A DNA stretch of 64,000 bases from Labia minor (lineage: Eukaryota; Arthropoda; Insecta; Dermaptera; Spongiphoridae): positions 52,282,734 through 52,346,733 of the forward strand of contig OY720350.1 in the NCBI GenBank assembly GCA_963082975.1, given 5' to 3'. How positions within the stretch are numbered: position 1 is the first letter of the stretch; each line of letters starts with the position of its first letter. Under the pieces are notes generated by a model. The model was given only the letters and a program-made list of their open reading frames with translations, ran no database searches and had not been told where the DNA came from. The translations under genes and the position numbers were made by a program. Positions 37,071 to 48,526 of this stretch are shown one piece after another.

Positions 37071-37076
<6 letters not shown>

Positions 37077-37118
<42 letters not shown>
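37077..37118. repeat. ATA trinucleotide microsatellite
   Basis: About fourteen ATA units. Similar trinucleotide runs occur at 23826-23856 and 56168-56196. Confidence 0.95.
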
Positions 37119-37169
37119 CAAGTTCATTTAAGTACAAGAATTTCTTCAACTTATACTTTTCAAAAAAAA

Positions 37170-37743
37170 GATAGTATTGCGATCACGAAAATTTTCGATG
37201 TTGAGATTTTGATGTTTTTATACGTTTTGAAGGTTCCTGAATCATTTTCATTAAGGTTGAGAAAAATGTCTCGGTGTGTGTGTGTGTGTGTGTATGTATG
37301 TAGACAAGATTACGCAAAAAGAGAATGATGAAATTTGGTACATGGGTATTATTCAAAATTCATACTTTTCTATCAACTTTTGAGAAATGTAGCTCAACCG
37401 GAAGAGGGTCATTACCTATAACGTTTTGATTTTTTTCCTCTAAAGTGACCGTAAAAATAAAGATATATGTTTGATAATTTTTCACATGATTAATAATTGA
37501 ATAAAACTGCTATATATAGAAGTTCAGCTTGATTGAATCGCTGAAAGTACCAGAATTAATTTTTTAACACTGCAAATCTCACGCGCCAACACGTGCCATG
37601 GTGCCATCAACAAAGAGCCAAACATTCTCTGGTTTAATAAATATTATTTATTAATTTTAATTTATAATTTAATTTAATTTAAATTAATATATGTTATTTA
37701 ATCCAATTCAAATTTGCGAGATAGTCGAGTGGAGACACTCCAG
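37170..37743 (+). mobile_element. HINE-A copy 4, missing the first half of the 5' hairpin
   Basis: It begins inside the hairpin (GATAGTATTGCGATCACG) after an A run. The TG microsatellite lies at 37276-37302, followed by the core, CACGTGCCATGG, the internal GCGAGATAGT and the stem-loop ending CACTCCAG at 37743. Confidence 0.75.
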
Positions 37744-38476
37744 ATTTTTTTATATGATTTTTTAGATATTTCACATTGTTCTTGATTCTTAATTTCTGGT
37801 TGAATAATTTCATAACATCGAATGTTTTAATACAAATATTGTTATAATATATATATATATTTAACTGTTTTAATAAAATCATAAGTAAAATCCAATTAAC
37901 TGATTATTAATTTTCCATACCCCCGGAAATTGTTATACGGATCACAATTTAATAAGCACAAAATTAAACAAAATTATAATGCTCTGTAATATATATAAAA
38001 TATTAAATAAATAAAAAAAATCTAATTTAATAACATAATAATAATAATAGTTTAACAACCATTTAGAAAAAATATTTAAGTGTAAATTTAATAAAAATTT
38101 TTTTTATTTGTTTGCCAAGATTAGAAGAAGAATATATACCTACATATTATATATCATACATGTAAATTGAATTATCATATCATTAATAAATAATGAGAAT
38201 TTAAGTGAAAATAAACTGTAAAGATTATCATGATTTAACTAAATGACTAACTTATAAAAATCTAATCACGAGTTTCATGGATGAATAGAAATACACATAT
38301 ATGCATACTTATTAACATTTTATTGTATTTCTTGAAAATATAATATTTAAAACAATTTTATTCTATTTTTAACAAACTAAATGAACTTTTTAAGATAATT
38401 GATTTACAATTTTTTGAATGAATTTAAATTCTGACGATCAAATTTAAATTCATTTCGTATAGTAATTTAATATCGG
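37744..38476. other. AT-rich stretch
   Basis: No gene or repeat copy is recognised. Confidence 0.5.
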
Positions 38477-38903
38477 AAAACTTCGCAGTAACTACATTTC
38501 TCTCCAGCATTTTACTTCCATATAATTATTATTCTTTCTAAATTCTCTAGTTAATTGTATATCCATAAACCATTTTTTCATTGTTTACCTCATAACATAT
38601 CTGTGTATTTATTATCCAATCATTTATTATTACTCATTTTGTTTTCCCTATTGGTTTCCTCATGAATAAGCATTTCACCAACTTTGCTTATCCTATTTAA
38701 GTCAAAACTTTGCAGTAACTACATTTCTGTCCATCATTTGACTTCCATATAATTATTATTCGTTCTAAATCCTCTATATGTTATTGTATATCCATAACCC
38801 ATTATTCATTGTCATATTTGTGTATTTATTGTTTTTGGACGTTTTCCCTATTGGTTTTCCCATGAACAAGCATTTCACCAACTTTTCTTGTCCTATTTAA
38901 GGC
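38477..38903 (+). repeat. Two-unit tandem duplication
   Basis: Unit 1 (38477-38703) and unit 2 (38704-38903) share AAAACTT.GCAGTAACTACA, TTGACTTCCATATAATTATT-type text and CATTTCACCAACTTT. Unit 2 has lost about 27 bp. Divergence is visible, so the duplication is not recent. Confidence 0.85.
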
Positions 38904-39664
38904 AAAATTCAACAATTAATAATTTACAATTAATTAATTAGTTTAAAATTAAATAGATAAATCATCAAATATAACTAAAAAAAATAAATTTGTCTTATTC
39001 TATTATTTTTTTTTTTTTGGTTATTTCTTTTTTTTGGCAATAGTAAATTCGAAATCTTCTATTCTAAAATTATGAATACTCTTGACGCCTCGGTCTTGCT
39101 ATTTATTATTGATTTATTTTCAGCATTATTTATTTCTAAAGATATATAAATAAATATTATTTCCAAATTAAAATTATAATAAATTTTCATTACTTACTCC
39201 TAATTTTGGACAATTTTTTAAAGTATTTATTTCATTGAAATTGCATTTACTTTACATTTTATTTTTATTATTTATATAAAATATTATTATATAAAATAAT
39301 AGAATTTAAATTGTTTTATTGGGCAAACAAAATATTAATTAAAACGAATTTTCTATGAGACAATAACGATTTTATTATTTATAAAAAAAAAATTAAAAGT
39401 ATAATTAAAGATATATTAACTTGTAGAGATGTCCTTGCCCTCACGTGAACTCACGATTTGTCCCATCCAACCTTTCTCATTATCTTGCATTGAAAAATCA
39501 TCTCTTTTACCTTCAACTCCTCCTTGCATTCATTACACCTTATTTCTTATAAAAAAAAAATAAGTAAATGTATAATTCTCTGGATATAAAAATAAATAAT
39601 AAAATAAAAAAAAAATAGATATTAAAATAAAAATTAATTATTAATGACAATTATATTATTAATC
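38904..39664. other. AT-rich stretch
   Basis: No gene is recognised. The text near 39428-39545 is slightly more complex. Confidence 0.5.
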
Positions 39665-39666
39665 AT

Positions 39667-39743
39667 CTCTAATAATAATTTGTGATATTTTTTTTCCAGG
39701 TATGTTGTTGCTCTCTTTGACTCTGATTAATCTTTTTGTAAGT
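39667..39743 (+). promoter_or_regulatory. Recursive splice site 3 with a 38-nt downstream cryptic exon
   Basis: CTCTAAT (branch A 39672) is followed 27 nt later by TATTTTTTTTCCAG ending at 39699, joined directly to GTATGT at 39700. A second consensus donor, GTAAGTT, begins at 39738 and defines a possible 38-nt exon (39700-39737). Such a downstream donor is known to support recognition of recursive sites by exon definition. Confidence 0.65.
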
Positions 39744-41429
39744 TACTATTTAATTAAATTATTATTATACTTTATTAATTATTCAAAATACTAATTACTA
39801 TTTTAAAAAAAGTGAAATTATTAATGACCGAAATAGATTCAGGAAATTTGAAAATAAAATTTATCAACTGACAGTTAAGTGGCAGAGGAATGTCTGGATT
39901 GCATTTCAAGGAATTACATGAGTCATAAATTCGAAAATATTGTGCAGGCCGGTTGGCTCAAATAGGAGAAGAAAGGCTTGTGAGTAGTTTATATATGTGA
40001 AACCATTTTGGATGTACCGGTGAATGGGTTGATCATGAAAACGGCTAGCAGGGCATATTATAGTCAGATCATCATCAGTGAGGGAAAAGAGAACAAGATA
40101 TATTTAAAGTTATGGCCAACTTCAGTAGTTGATATATATAGCGTATCTTTTGACTTAGATTTTAAGTATTGTATTATATAATTTAATTTCTTTTAAATCT
40201 TTATTTAATCCTTCTTTTTCATTTTTTTTTTATTGTACAGTAGACATTCAGTTAAAATTGTTCGACATTTATTTGTGGGTTATATTTTACAGTCGGATCC
40301 TCTTTTTTTTTATTAAGATATCCAACTCTCTATAAAAAACAATAACCAAGGCAAAATTTTTATATAATTTTATTTCGCTCTTTTAGCTTAGATCTAACTT
40401 TTTTAAGGGTTCAATACAGTCTTTTATTATTTCTTAGATTTTTTAAATTATCTTTTCATTCATTAAAAATGTTTCTTTTAATAAACTTTTGGACTTAATT
40501 AATTAATAGTTCTTGTTTAAAAATCAAAGGATTTTTACATGTTCTTTTCAATTTCTTTGATGTCTATTATTAATTAGGTATGACTTAGTACCCACATAAA
40601 GTGTTCAGTGTTCCTTTCCTCTTAATTGTATTCTGTATGAATATTTTAACTTATTAGAACACGAAGAGACCTTTAATACTCAGGCTTTAAATATAACAAT
40701 GATATATTATTAATTAATATTGTTTTGAAAAATTTTAGTGCCAATTCATCCACTTTCCCCTTTGATGATATATCAGAACGTTTAAAGTACATTCCAATTT
40801 TATTTCATTTGTAAGCACTTCTAGTTTCAAACCATACATATTAATTAATAAGATACCAGGATAATTATTTGCAATTTCTAAAAATTTGATTTTATATGCA
40901 AATATATTTATATTATTTTTAGAAAATTTCGCCAAGTCTAATTTAATATTAGGTTTGTTGATTGTTCATGATGGTATTGGGGAATTTATTGAAGCAATTA
41001 TTTGATTAATGTATATATTATAGGGTTCGATTACATTCTCGATTCGAATAGAAAGAGGTCTGGTAATTTTAGGATGTGCTAAGAATTTATTAGTAAAGGT
41101 CGATTCTAATAAAAAGTTATGATTGGGGTGCTCTGAGAGAAACTTTATTTTTATAATAGTATTATAATTTACTGCCAAATAATATATTTGAATTTGAAGA
41201 AGTGGTTCATTACGCTTCAACCTAGAAATATTATAATGGGATTTGTACCCCAATATAGATGATATATATATATAATTAAAAAATTAATGAAAAAACAATA
41301 AAATAACTGAAAGATTTTAGATCCCAGTATTCTCTTTAAAAAAAAATATTTAATAATTTTAAATTTTTAAAAAATATTAATATTTACCTAAAAGTAAAAA
41401 TAATGAATTATTATTCTTAGAAAATAAAT
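39744..41429. other. AT-rich stretch
   Basis: No gene is recognised. The part 39850-40110 is moderately complex and unique. Minus-strand ORFs at 40735 and 40966 lack motifs and have AT-driven composition. Confidence 0.45.
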
Positions 41430-41834
41430 AGATTAGAGTATTTGAGAATAGGATTCTTCGCAGCATTTATGGTACAAGAAAAGATAAGGTCACCGAGGAA
41501 TGGCGGAGATTGCATAACGAGGAATTGCATCTCCAGATATAGTTAGAATTATAAAATCGAGAAGGCTGCGGTGGGCAGGACACGTGGCTAGAATGGGGGA
41601 GAAAAGAATGGCGAAAAATATATTGGGGGAGGGGGGGGGACCGAGTGGGAAACGTCCGCTTTAAAAACCAAGGACTCAGTGGGTGGACAGTATAGGAAGG
41701 GACGTGAGAGAGGTGGGAGAGGGTAGGGATTGGAGGGTTGTGGCTCAGAATAGGAATACTTGGAGGGGTGTGGTTGCTGCGACCAAGAACTTTCAAGTTC
41801 CCTAGAGCCACAGAGATAGATAGATAGATAGAAA
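41430..41834 (+). pseudogene. Non-LTR retrotransposon C-terminal fragment (family E, copy 1), best preserved
   Basis: The plus strand encodes RVFENRILRSIYGTRKDKVT, EEWRRLHNEELH, then after an in-frame stop and a small shift IVRIIKSRRLRWAGHVARMG. A G-run region, one further stop, and ...VREVGEGRDWRVVAQNRNTW, RGVVAATKNFQVP-stop follow. This is the familiar C-terminal part of insect endonuclease/reverse-transcriptase non-LTR proteins. The 3' UTR is only AGAGCCACAGA before a GATA tail (41815-41832). The catalytic RT core is absent (5' truncation). Confidence 0.85.
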
Positions 41835-43309
41835 ATAAATAGAGAAATGAATAGAATAGGTAAAAATATATTTTTTAAAGAAGAAGAGAGGAGAAGAATA
41901 ATAAATAAAGGAATATCAATAAATAAATAAAAGGAAATAAAACGCAAATTATTTGGTAATGATCTTATTTGCATGTTTTCAATTATAATATTATTTAAAA
42001 TCATAAGGGACTAATTCTAATTAATAAATACATTTCCGTTATCTTTTGAAATTACTTTTGTTAGTATATTTCCAATCAAAAAAAATCTATTAATCTAATA
42101 AAATTAAAAATTATATATATATATATATATTAGTATAATTTAATATTTATTCTTGATTATTTCGTTAAATAATATAATTCTAATATTATTAATGATTTAA
42201 TCTGTTTTAATTAAAGAAAGGTGCGCATTTGAATTTATTCTGATCTTATCTTTACAAATGAAATTGTAGAATTGTAAAGATCTCAATTTAACAAGCTGTT
42301 ATTATACTTTAGTTTCCCCAATAAAATTAAATATTCCAAAATCCACTGCGATTTAAGCTAAAGCACGTCTATCTTATCAACCATCAGCCTAGAATATTTA
42401 CATTAAATTAAAAAAAAAAAAAAGATAAAAATATGCAACCCTCCATTTCTATTTTCTAATTGTGACATTTTATATTATTTATATCCATCGGTATAAACAA
42501 AAATCTACTTATGACCGATTCTTTTGATATATTTATAAATTTTATTTTTAAAAAAAAATCATTTTCTAAATTTCATATATTATTCATTTATAAAATTAAA
42601 TAAATAAATAATATGTTCGACAAAGGTGTAGCAAATCAATAACAAAAATCAAATAAAATTTATAGACATTAAAATTTGAACACTTAAAAATTACCTTGTA
42701 TATTGTGTTTTTGTTTAATATATTATACAATATTAAATATTTCAAAAGTTTTGCACTAATTAAAAAAAAAAAATTAAAAAATATATCATATTCTGTATTT
42801 TTTTTTTATTAAGAAAAATTAATATGTATGAATTTTTAATACACACAATTCATGTATGTTTTGTTCATATATCCAATGTAAAAAAATTATCATTTCATGA
42901 TAAATTTCAACCTTATTATATAGGAACGTATTTTTTTTCTCTAAATAATTGATTTAAACTTATTGTTTTAACTTTGATTAGTCTAAAAAACTAACCTACC
43001 AGTTAGCCCTTTCTACCCTTTAAAAAAATTTAAGATTGGAATGGTACTTAAATTTAATAGATCTCAATATTTACTCCCATTCTCTTATCTGTATCTAATA
43101 CATATATTTTTGAAACTTAACTCCATATTTTCTTTTCTTTTATTAAAAATATATAATAATATATATAGTTTTTTTTTTATTGTATATTGCGTTTATTGTA
43201 ATTGTAATTGTAATACTTTTAATATGAATTGTTTATCAATTATTATTAATGGATGTAATTTTTTGGGTTAATATTAAAATAAATAAAAAGAGATGATGAA
43301 ATTTCACTT
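41835..43309. other. AT-rich stretch
   Basis: AT run at about 42112-42130. No gene or repeat copy is recognised. Confidence 0.5.
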
Positions 43310-43445
43310 TGCCAGTGGCGGGACTCCCCATCCAAAATGATTCTTTCTGTCTGCATATTATCCACCACCTTATTCCCTGTCAGTGGGTGGGATGCCCGAA
43401 GGGCGTATCAACGAGCGAAAGGCTTTCATTTTTTGTTTTTTCTTC
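43310..43445. other. GC-enriched unique block
   Basis: Complex text (GGGATGCCCGAAGGGCGTAT includes a small palindrome) directly left of the retrotransposon-like segment. No ORF is supported. Confidence 0.3.
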
Positions 43446-43454
43446 TTTTTTAAT

Positions 43455-43625
43455 ATGAATTTCCCTTTCGATGGAGGCCGCACCCCGGGCTGCGCGCATC
43501 GCCGAGGTCGCATGCGCCACCCCTAGGCATGGGGTCGCCGTCCAGCCTTGGCCTTTCCCGATTTAGCTGTCGCCAGGGCGACCGTAAACAACCACCAGCA
43601 GACGCGACAGCATCACCTCCGAAAA
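43455..43625 (-). pseudogene. Possible 3' end of a non-LTR element, 5'-truncated
   Basis: On the minus strand a short frame ending SRLLVVVYGRPGDS-stop is followed by about 100 bp of GC-rich sequence. That sequence contains GGTGGCGCATGCGACCTCGG and CCCGGGGTGCGGCCTCC. An A-rich tail follows toward 43430. The layout (ORF end, GC-rich 3' UTR, A-rich tail) fits an R1-like element remnant. No reverse transcriptase is left to prove it. Confidence 0.35.
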
Positions 43626-43679
43626 AGCAGAAAACAAAATAGATAAAAAATAAAATAAAAAAAAAAAAATAAAAAAACA

Positions 43680-43800
43680 AGCAAACGAGACAGACAGGGT
43701 GGTAACAAGAGGGATGGATAATCCAAGGGTGAGTGAGTCGGGCTTTATTATTGGCATACACAGCCCCGTGGATCATACCACTCTCATCCCTCTACAGCTG
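43680..43800. other. GC-enriched unique block
   Basis: Complex non-repeated sequence right of the segment above. Together they may be one island split by an insertion. Confidence 0.25.
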
Positions 43801-44120
43801 GAAAATATTTTTTTTTCTACCCTCAAGGACAAATACGTTCTATTAATATGGAAAATGAAAATGAATTTCTCTTTGAGAATGTCACAAGACCCGCAATCAT
43901 GTTATCTTTTAAAATATAAATTCACTTTTTATCTAACAAATCTCTATCTCTTTTAGAATTTTTCTAAAAAAAAAATTGTTTATTTTATCCAATCAAAGTC
44001 ATTTTTAATATCTTTATTTGAAGTGAAAAAAAAATTCCTTTTAGAAAATAGGAAGAAATAATATTCATAAGGTTCCATATCTGGAGAATATGGTATATAT
44101 GATAAGATTTTCAGGACCCG

Positions 44121-44347
44121 GGGCCAGAATGGGAGAATAGCGAAAAAAATATTGGTAGGGAGACGGAGTGGGAAACGCCCGCTTGGAAAACCAAGGTCGC
44201 GGAGGACCAAGGAAAGGGACGTGAGAGAGATGGGAGAGGGTAGGAGTTGGATGGTTATAGTTCTGAATAGGGACACTTGGAGAAATGTGATTGCTGTAGT
44301 CAAGAACTTTCAAGTTCTGTAGAGCCACAGAGAAAGATAGATAGATA
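44121..44347 (+). pseudogene. Non-LTR retrotransposon C-terminal fragment (family E, copy 2)
   Basis: It matches the last 70 codons of copy 1 (ARMGE-stop, NIG..., GKGRERDGRG frames). It ends AAGAACTTTCAAGTTCTGTA, AGAGCCACAGAG and a GATA tail at 44335-44347. It is 5'-truncated, with stops and frameshifts. Confidence 0.8.
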
Positions 44348-44749
44348 ATTAAATTAAACAGTAAAAAAGAATTATCAAAAGTATAAATTATATATTTATT
44401 AACAAATTATGAAATCAAAATATACGTTTCATACGATTACAATTACAAACCTTTATAATTATCATTTTCACTTCTTTCAAATTTTTGAATTATATATTAC
44501 TTCTCTAGCAATCAATAAAACAATTTATCAATACATTCAAATTTATTTTATGAATTAAATTCACTTACCTCATTTTTCATGATTTATTACATAAAAGTTT
44601 ATGTTATTTATAATTTCTTTTGTATTATTTTGCTATTTCAAATAAATGTTAATTAATTGAATTCAAAAGCTTAAATTAAAAAAAAAAAAAAATATTTAGG
44701 TCTATGAAATGGACTCACAATTTGAAAATTATTCTATCATATTATATAT

Positions 44750-45119
44750 CAGGGCTGGCCACACATGGTGATACTTAGAGCCATATTGAAAAATCGAAAA
44801 TGTTCAAGAGCCAAATTGGAAAAAAATTTTACCTTTTTTTTACAGCTTTATTGCAAAATCGAAAATGTTCATGAGCCAAATCTGAATAAAATTTTTTTAC
44901 CTTTTATTTAGAGCCATATTGAAAAATCGAAAATGTTCAAGAGCCAAATTGGAAAAAAATTTTACCTTTTTTTAAAGTCATATTGAAAAATTGAAAATGT
45001 TTAAGAGCCGAATGGAAAAAAATTTTACTTTTTTTTTAGAGCTTTATTGCAAAATCGAAAATGTTACCTTTTTTTGTGTCACATGATTTTAAATTTTTTA
45101 AATGGTTTGGCCACCGTGG
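44750..45119. mobile_element. hAT-type element G with internal tandem repeats
   Basis: The left end CAGGGCTGGCCACACA and right end TGGTTTGGCCACCGTGG are imperfect inverted repeats. TTATATAT flanks both sides (44742-44749 and 45120-45127), though this is low-complexity. Inside are about five tandem units of 60-70 bp built on GAGCCATATTGAAAAATCG, AAAATGTTCAAGAGCCAAAT and a TTTTACCTTTTTT spacer. No coding potential. Confidence 0.75.
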
Positions 45120-45127
45120 TTATATAT

Positions 45128-46804
45128 AATAAAACTTCTTATTCTACCTTGACCCTTCTAATAAAATTCACTGAAACTGTTATATTGTTTGATTTTCACT
45201 AAAGGGAAATAAACCGATTATTCGATTTTTCAAATAAAAAATGTAATATATTTCTTTTTATTCTAAGCAAACGAAACAATGTCTGATTAAATATTGATTG
45301 ATAGGTTTTTAGTTGCTTTGTATAACATACATCCTGATCAATTTATATCCATTCATGTAATGAAATATTCATACAAGTCTTTAATGGTCACATATTTCGA
45401 TATCATTCAAATATCTATTAATTTCTCATTTTTTTTTCAAGTCACTTAACAAAAAGAATAAAACAATTTTCAATTTAAAAAACAAACTTAATTAATAATT
45501 TAAATAATTTTAATTTAATGAAAATTTTAATGAAAAAATTCACTTAAAAGATCCAATAACATTTTCATTACATTTCTTATTTTAAAATATATTTTATTAT
45601 TAATTAGGTTCTAAACTTTCTTACATCCAATAGGTAATAAATTTAGTTTAAATATTTGTGAAATATTTGACAATTTTTTTTTAATTTAAAATTTAATTTT
45701 TTTACTTAATAAGTATTTCAATTATTTATAATTTTAGAAATTTATAATCCGAATTTATTTATGATGAATATGAAAAAATAATTTATTTTTTCTTATTATT
45801 ATATAGGTAGTCTTATAAATTACAAATTTTTTGACCTAAGTTTGAGACTTTAATAAATATACTCGAAATCCTTACTTCTTTTAACAAAGTCATTTAAACT
45901 AAAAAAACAAAACTAATTTTATTAATTTTAATTACAAGATCGACGTTTATATTTGTTTATTATTCTTTTAAATCAACAAATAAAATATTTAAATTAATTT
46001 AAGAAAATATTTAGAAAATTAAAATTAAGAATTTGAAAAAGATGGTTCATAATAAAGACGGCTGAAATAAGAATTTTTTTCCAAGTTCAATTACAGTAAT
46101 AAATTTAGATAGATAGATAATTAAAAATAAATAAATAGATAAATATTAATCCCTCCTCTTTTAATTATAAACGTTAATTATAAATGTGTAAAATCAAAAA
46201 CTAACAAAAGTGTATAAATAAATATATAAATTATTTATTATATTAATTTACTGAGTGGTTTTCAAATTTGGTCTACACATGAATACATACATAATAGTCA
46301 AGTATTTTTAAAAAATAAAACAAGGAAATGATTTAAAAATAATTCTACATTTTGTATTTTATATAAAACAAAATTATATTTTAATGTAGAGAATATTTAT
46401 ATGATATAGTATAGAATAATGTATAATAGAAAATCAGTGAACCGTATTTGTATGATTATTTAGAGAACTCTTTAAAATAATAATTAATAATTAGCAAAAT
46501 ATTAAAGGTATATGTATATTTATACACATCTATAATTGCTTTTCATATTTTGTCCGTAAAATAAATTCATTGATCGACTCAATGAATAATTAATTTCCAT
46601 TTTAATTGTATTCAATGTAATATTTTTAAATTCACAATCAGCTAAAAATAAACAAATTATAAAAATATAAAATAAATGCAACTAATCGAATAAAAATAAA
46701 ATAAAATTAAAAATATGCCCAGATTATTGTTACCAAAAATTTAATTAATTTTAATTAACGATTTTATTCGTCTTTCATTTCATAATTATACCATATATAT
46801 ATAT
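45128..46804. other. AT-rich stretch
   Basis: No gene or repeat copy is recognised. Confidence 0.5.
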
Positions 46805-47290
46805 TTGTTGTCCCAAAAAAATGTTTACACATTTTGAGTGGTTTTAATAACATTATTATTATTATTATTTAATATGACAAGAGCAAATGTTCCAATTTTG
46901 ATTAATGCATTACTGATAACACAAAGTAACGGAAGAGATAACTTGGCAAATCATTTCTTTAGAAAATTGATTGCATCTTCAATCAATTATTGCCTTCAAC
47001 TGATCGTGTGTTGTCAATTTTGACAGATAAATTTTGTCTTTGATGCGTCACACGAAAAAATAATCCAGTGGCATGATGTCTGTAGAGCGATGGTACCTCT
47101 TCGTCCAATCAATCAATCTCTTTGGAAGATTTTCATGAAGATAAACTATCACACCACGATTGTGATTATGATGCTCAAAATATCCGATCTATTCTTTCTT
47201 ATACTGCTCTCAAATATTTTTTAGAACATATTCGTGGAGGAGCAAATTCAAGTAACGCAAAGTCTGTATTTATTTTTTTGGGACATTCAG
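46805..47290 (-). pseudogene. IS630/mariner-superfamily transposase relic with both inverted ends
   Basis: The ends TTGTCCCAAAAAAATG (46809) and its complement ATTTTTTTGGGACA (47272-47285) form inverted repeats. On the minus strand a broken frame reads VIVYLHENLPKRLIDWTKRY, then DIMPLDYFF, RIKDKIYLSKLTTHDQLKAI. This resembles the catalytic C-terminal part (PRSPDLTPLDFFLWG...IKDKVY) of insect IS630-like transposases. The N-terminal DNA-binding domain and first catalytic Asp are deleted. Several stops are present. Confidence 0.75.
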
Positions 47291-47899
47291 TATTTGTTTG
47301 AGTGTGCTTTTCATTTATTTCAAAATGATCCTTTTATTCCAAACTAATCAATGTCGAACAGTCTATTCTATATCAATTTCGCTCATTTGTTTTGAATATG
47401 ATTGAATGAACCAAATTTGGTATAAAGATTAACCAAATTGTATATATATATATATATATTATATAACTACATATACTTACTTATATTATAAAAAGAATTG
47501 AGAGATTATATATAAAAATAAATTAGGAAATATTTTTTAATTAAAAAAATAGAAATTTAGATTTTTGGGCTACAGTTTTTTTTTTTTTTTTAAATTAATG
47601 CAATTTCTGATGAAATCTTATTAGAAAGTAACAAATATAAATCATTTTTTATGGGAGAGTGGGTATATAACATATTAAAAGAATATGTTGAATATACGTT
47701 TTAAAACTTTGAATTACTGAACTTGAAGAAAAGATCACCATGTTTACAAAATAAATGTGTGAATTGACCAAAATAACGTCACGAAGTCCAATAAATAATA
47801 AAAATGGATAAATTTTTGGATGGTATATACATAATATTAGTTTTTTTTTAATACTTATAGATTTTATTTTGGGTCTTGCATGAGTTTGAGGAATCATCT
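47291..47899. other. AT-rich stretch
   Basis: AT run at about 47443-47460. No gene is recognised. Confidence 0.5.
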
Positions 47900-48526
47900 T
47901 TTTACCGACCGACGATAGTAAGGGAGGTATTGTTTTCACACCAAATTTCACATGTGGAGATTTTTATATATCTCCACGAATCATGCATTTTCTTGACAGA
48001 AAAAAGTATTTTTTGCATGATGTCTGTCCGTCCGTCCATTCGTCCGTATAGATATGTACAGCTTGAGCGGCTCAACGGATTTTGATGAAATTTGGTATAT
48101 ATACTTAATGCATCAGGATGATGGATTGATCAACATTTGGTGCAAATCCGGAAACCAAAAGTGGTAGTATTAGCGATCGACGATAGGAAGGCAAGGGTTA
48201 TTTTCACAACAAATTTCACATGAGGAGATTTTTTACATATTATCACGAATCATTCACTTTGTAATTGTTTTATCTTCGAGAAAAATCATCTTTATAAGTT
48301 TTTTTCTTAATTTAAAATTATATGACGTCATCCAGCCATTCATGACGTCACAGCCTGTTCTTACATATATATTATAAATAAAATAAAAGTAAAAATATTT
48401 ATGTTATATGCCTATCTGTTTTTTATTACATTGATAGATATATTAAAATTATTTAAAATTGTTTCTGTAGCTGGAAATTAATTTATTTCAAACTGTCGGT
48501 CGGTTCAGACCTGGCCACAGGTCAAC
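47900..48526 (+). mobile_element. HINE-B copy 2, full length
   Basis: Collinear with copy 1 throughout: T run + ACCGACCGACGATAGTAAGG, TCCGTCCGTCC tract, and core box at 48066-48095. The duplicated 5' module lies near 48176, with TGACGTCA pairs near 48324 and 48346. It ends with GTCGGTCGGTT and the GACCTG-GCCA-CAGGTC stem-loop then AAC. A few percent divergence from copy 1 by eye. Confidence 0.85.

Noticed and set aside
41467-42004. Minus-strand Pro/Ser-rich ORFs of 114 and 138 codons (and similar at 33664-34035 and 43980-44328)
   Set aside because: They are antisense readings of family-E retrotransposon fragments; the same false peptide appears at each copy.
43980-44120. Sequence resembling a host transposase segment (CATATCTGGAGAATATGG) next to the retrotransposon copy
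   Set aside because: Too short to assign; a single phrase without a supporting frame.
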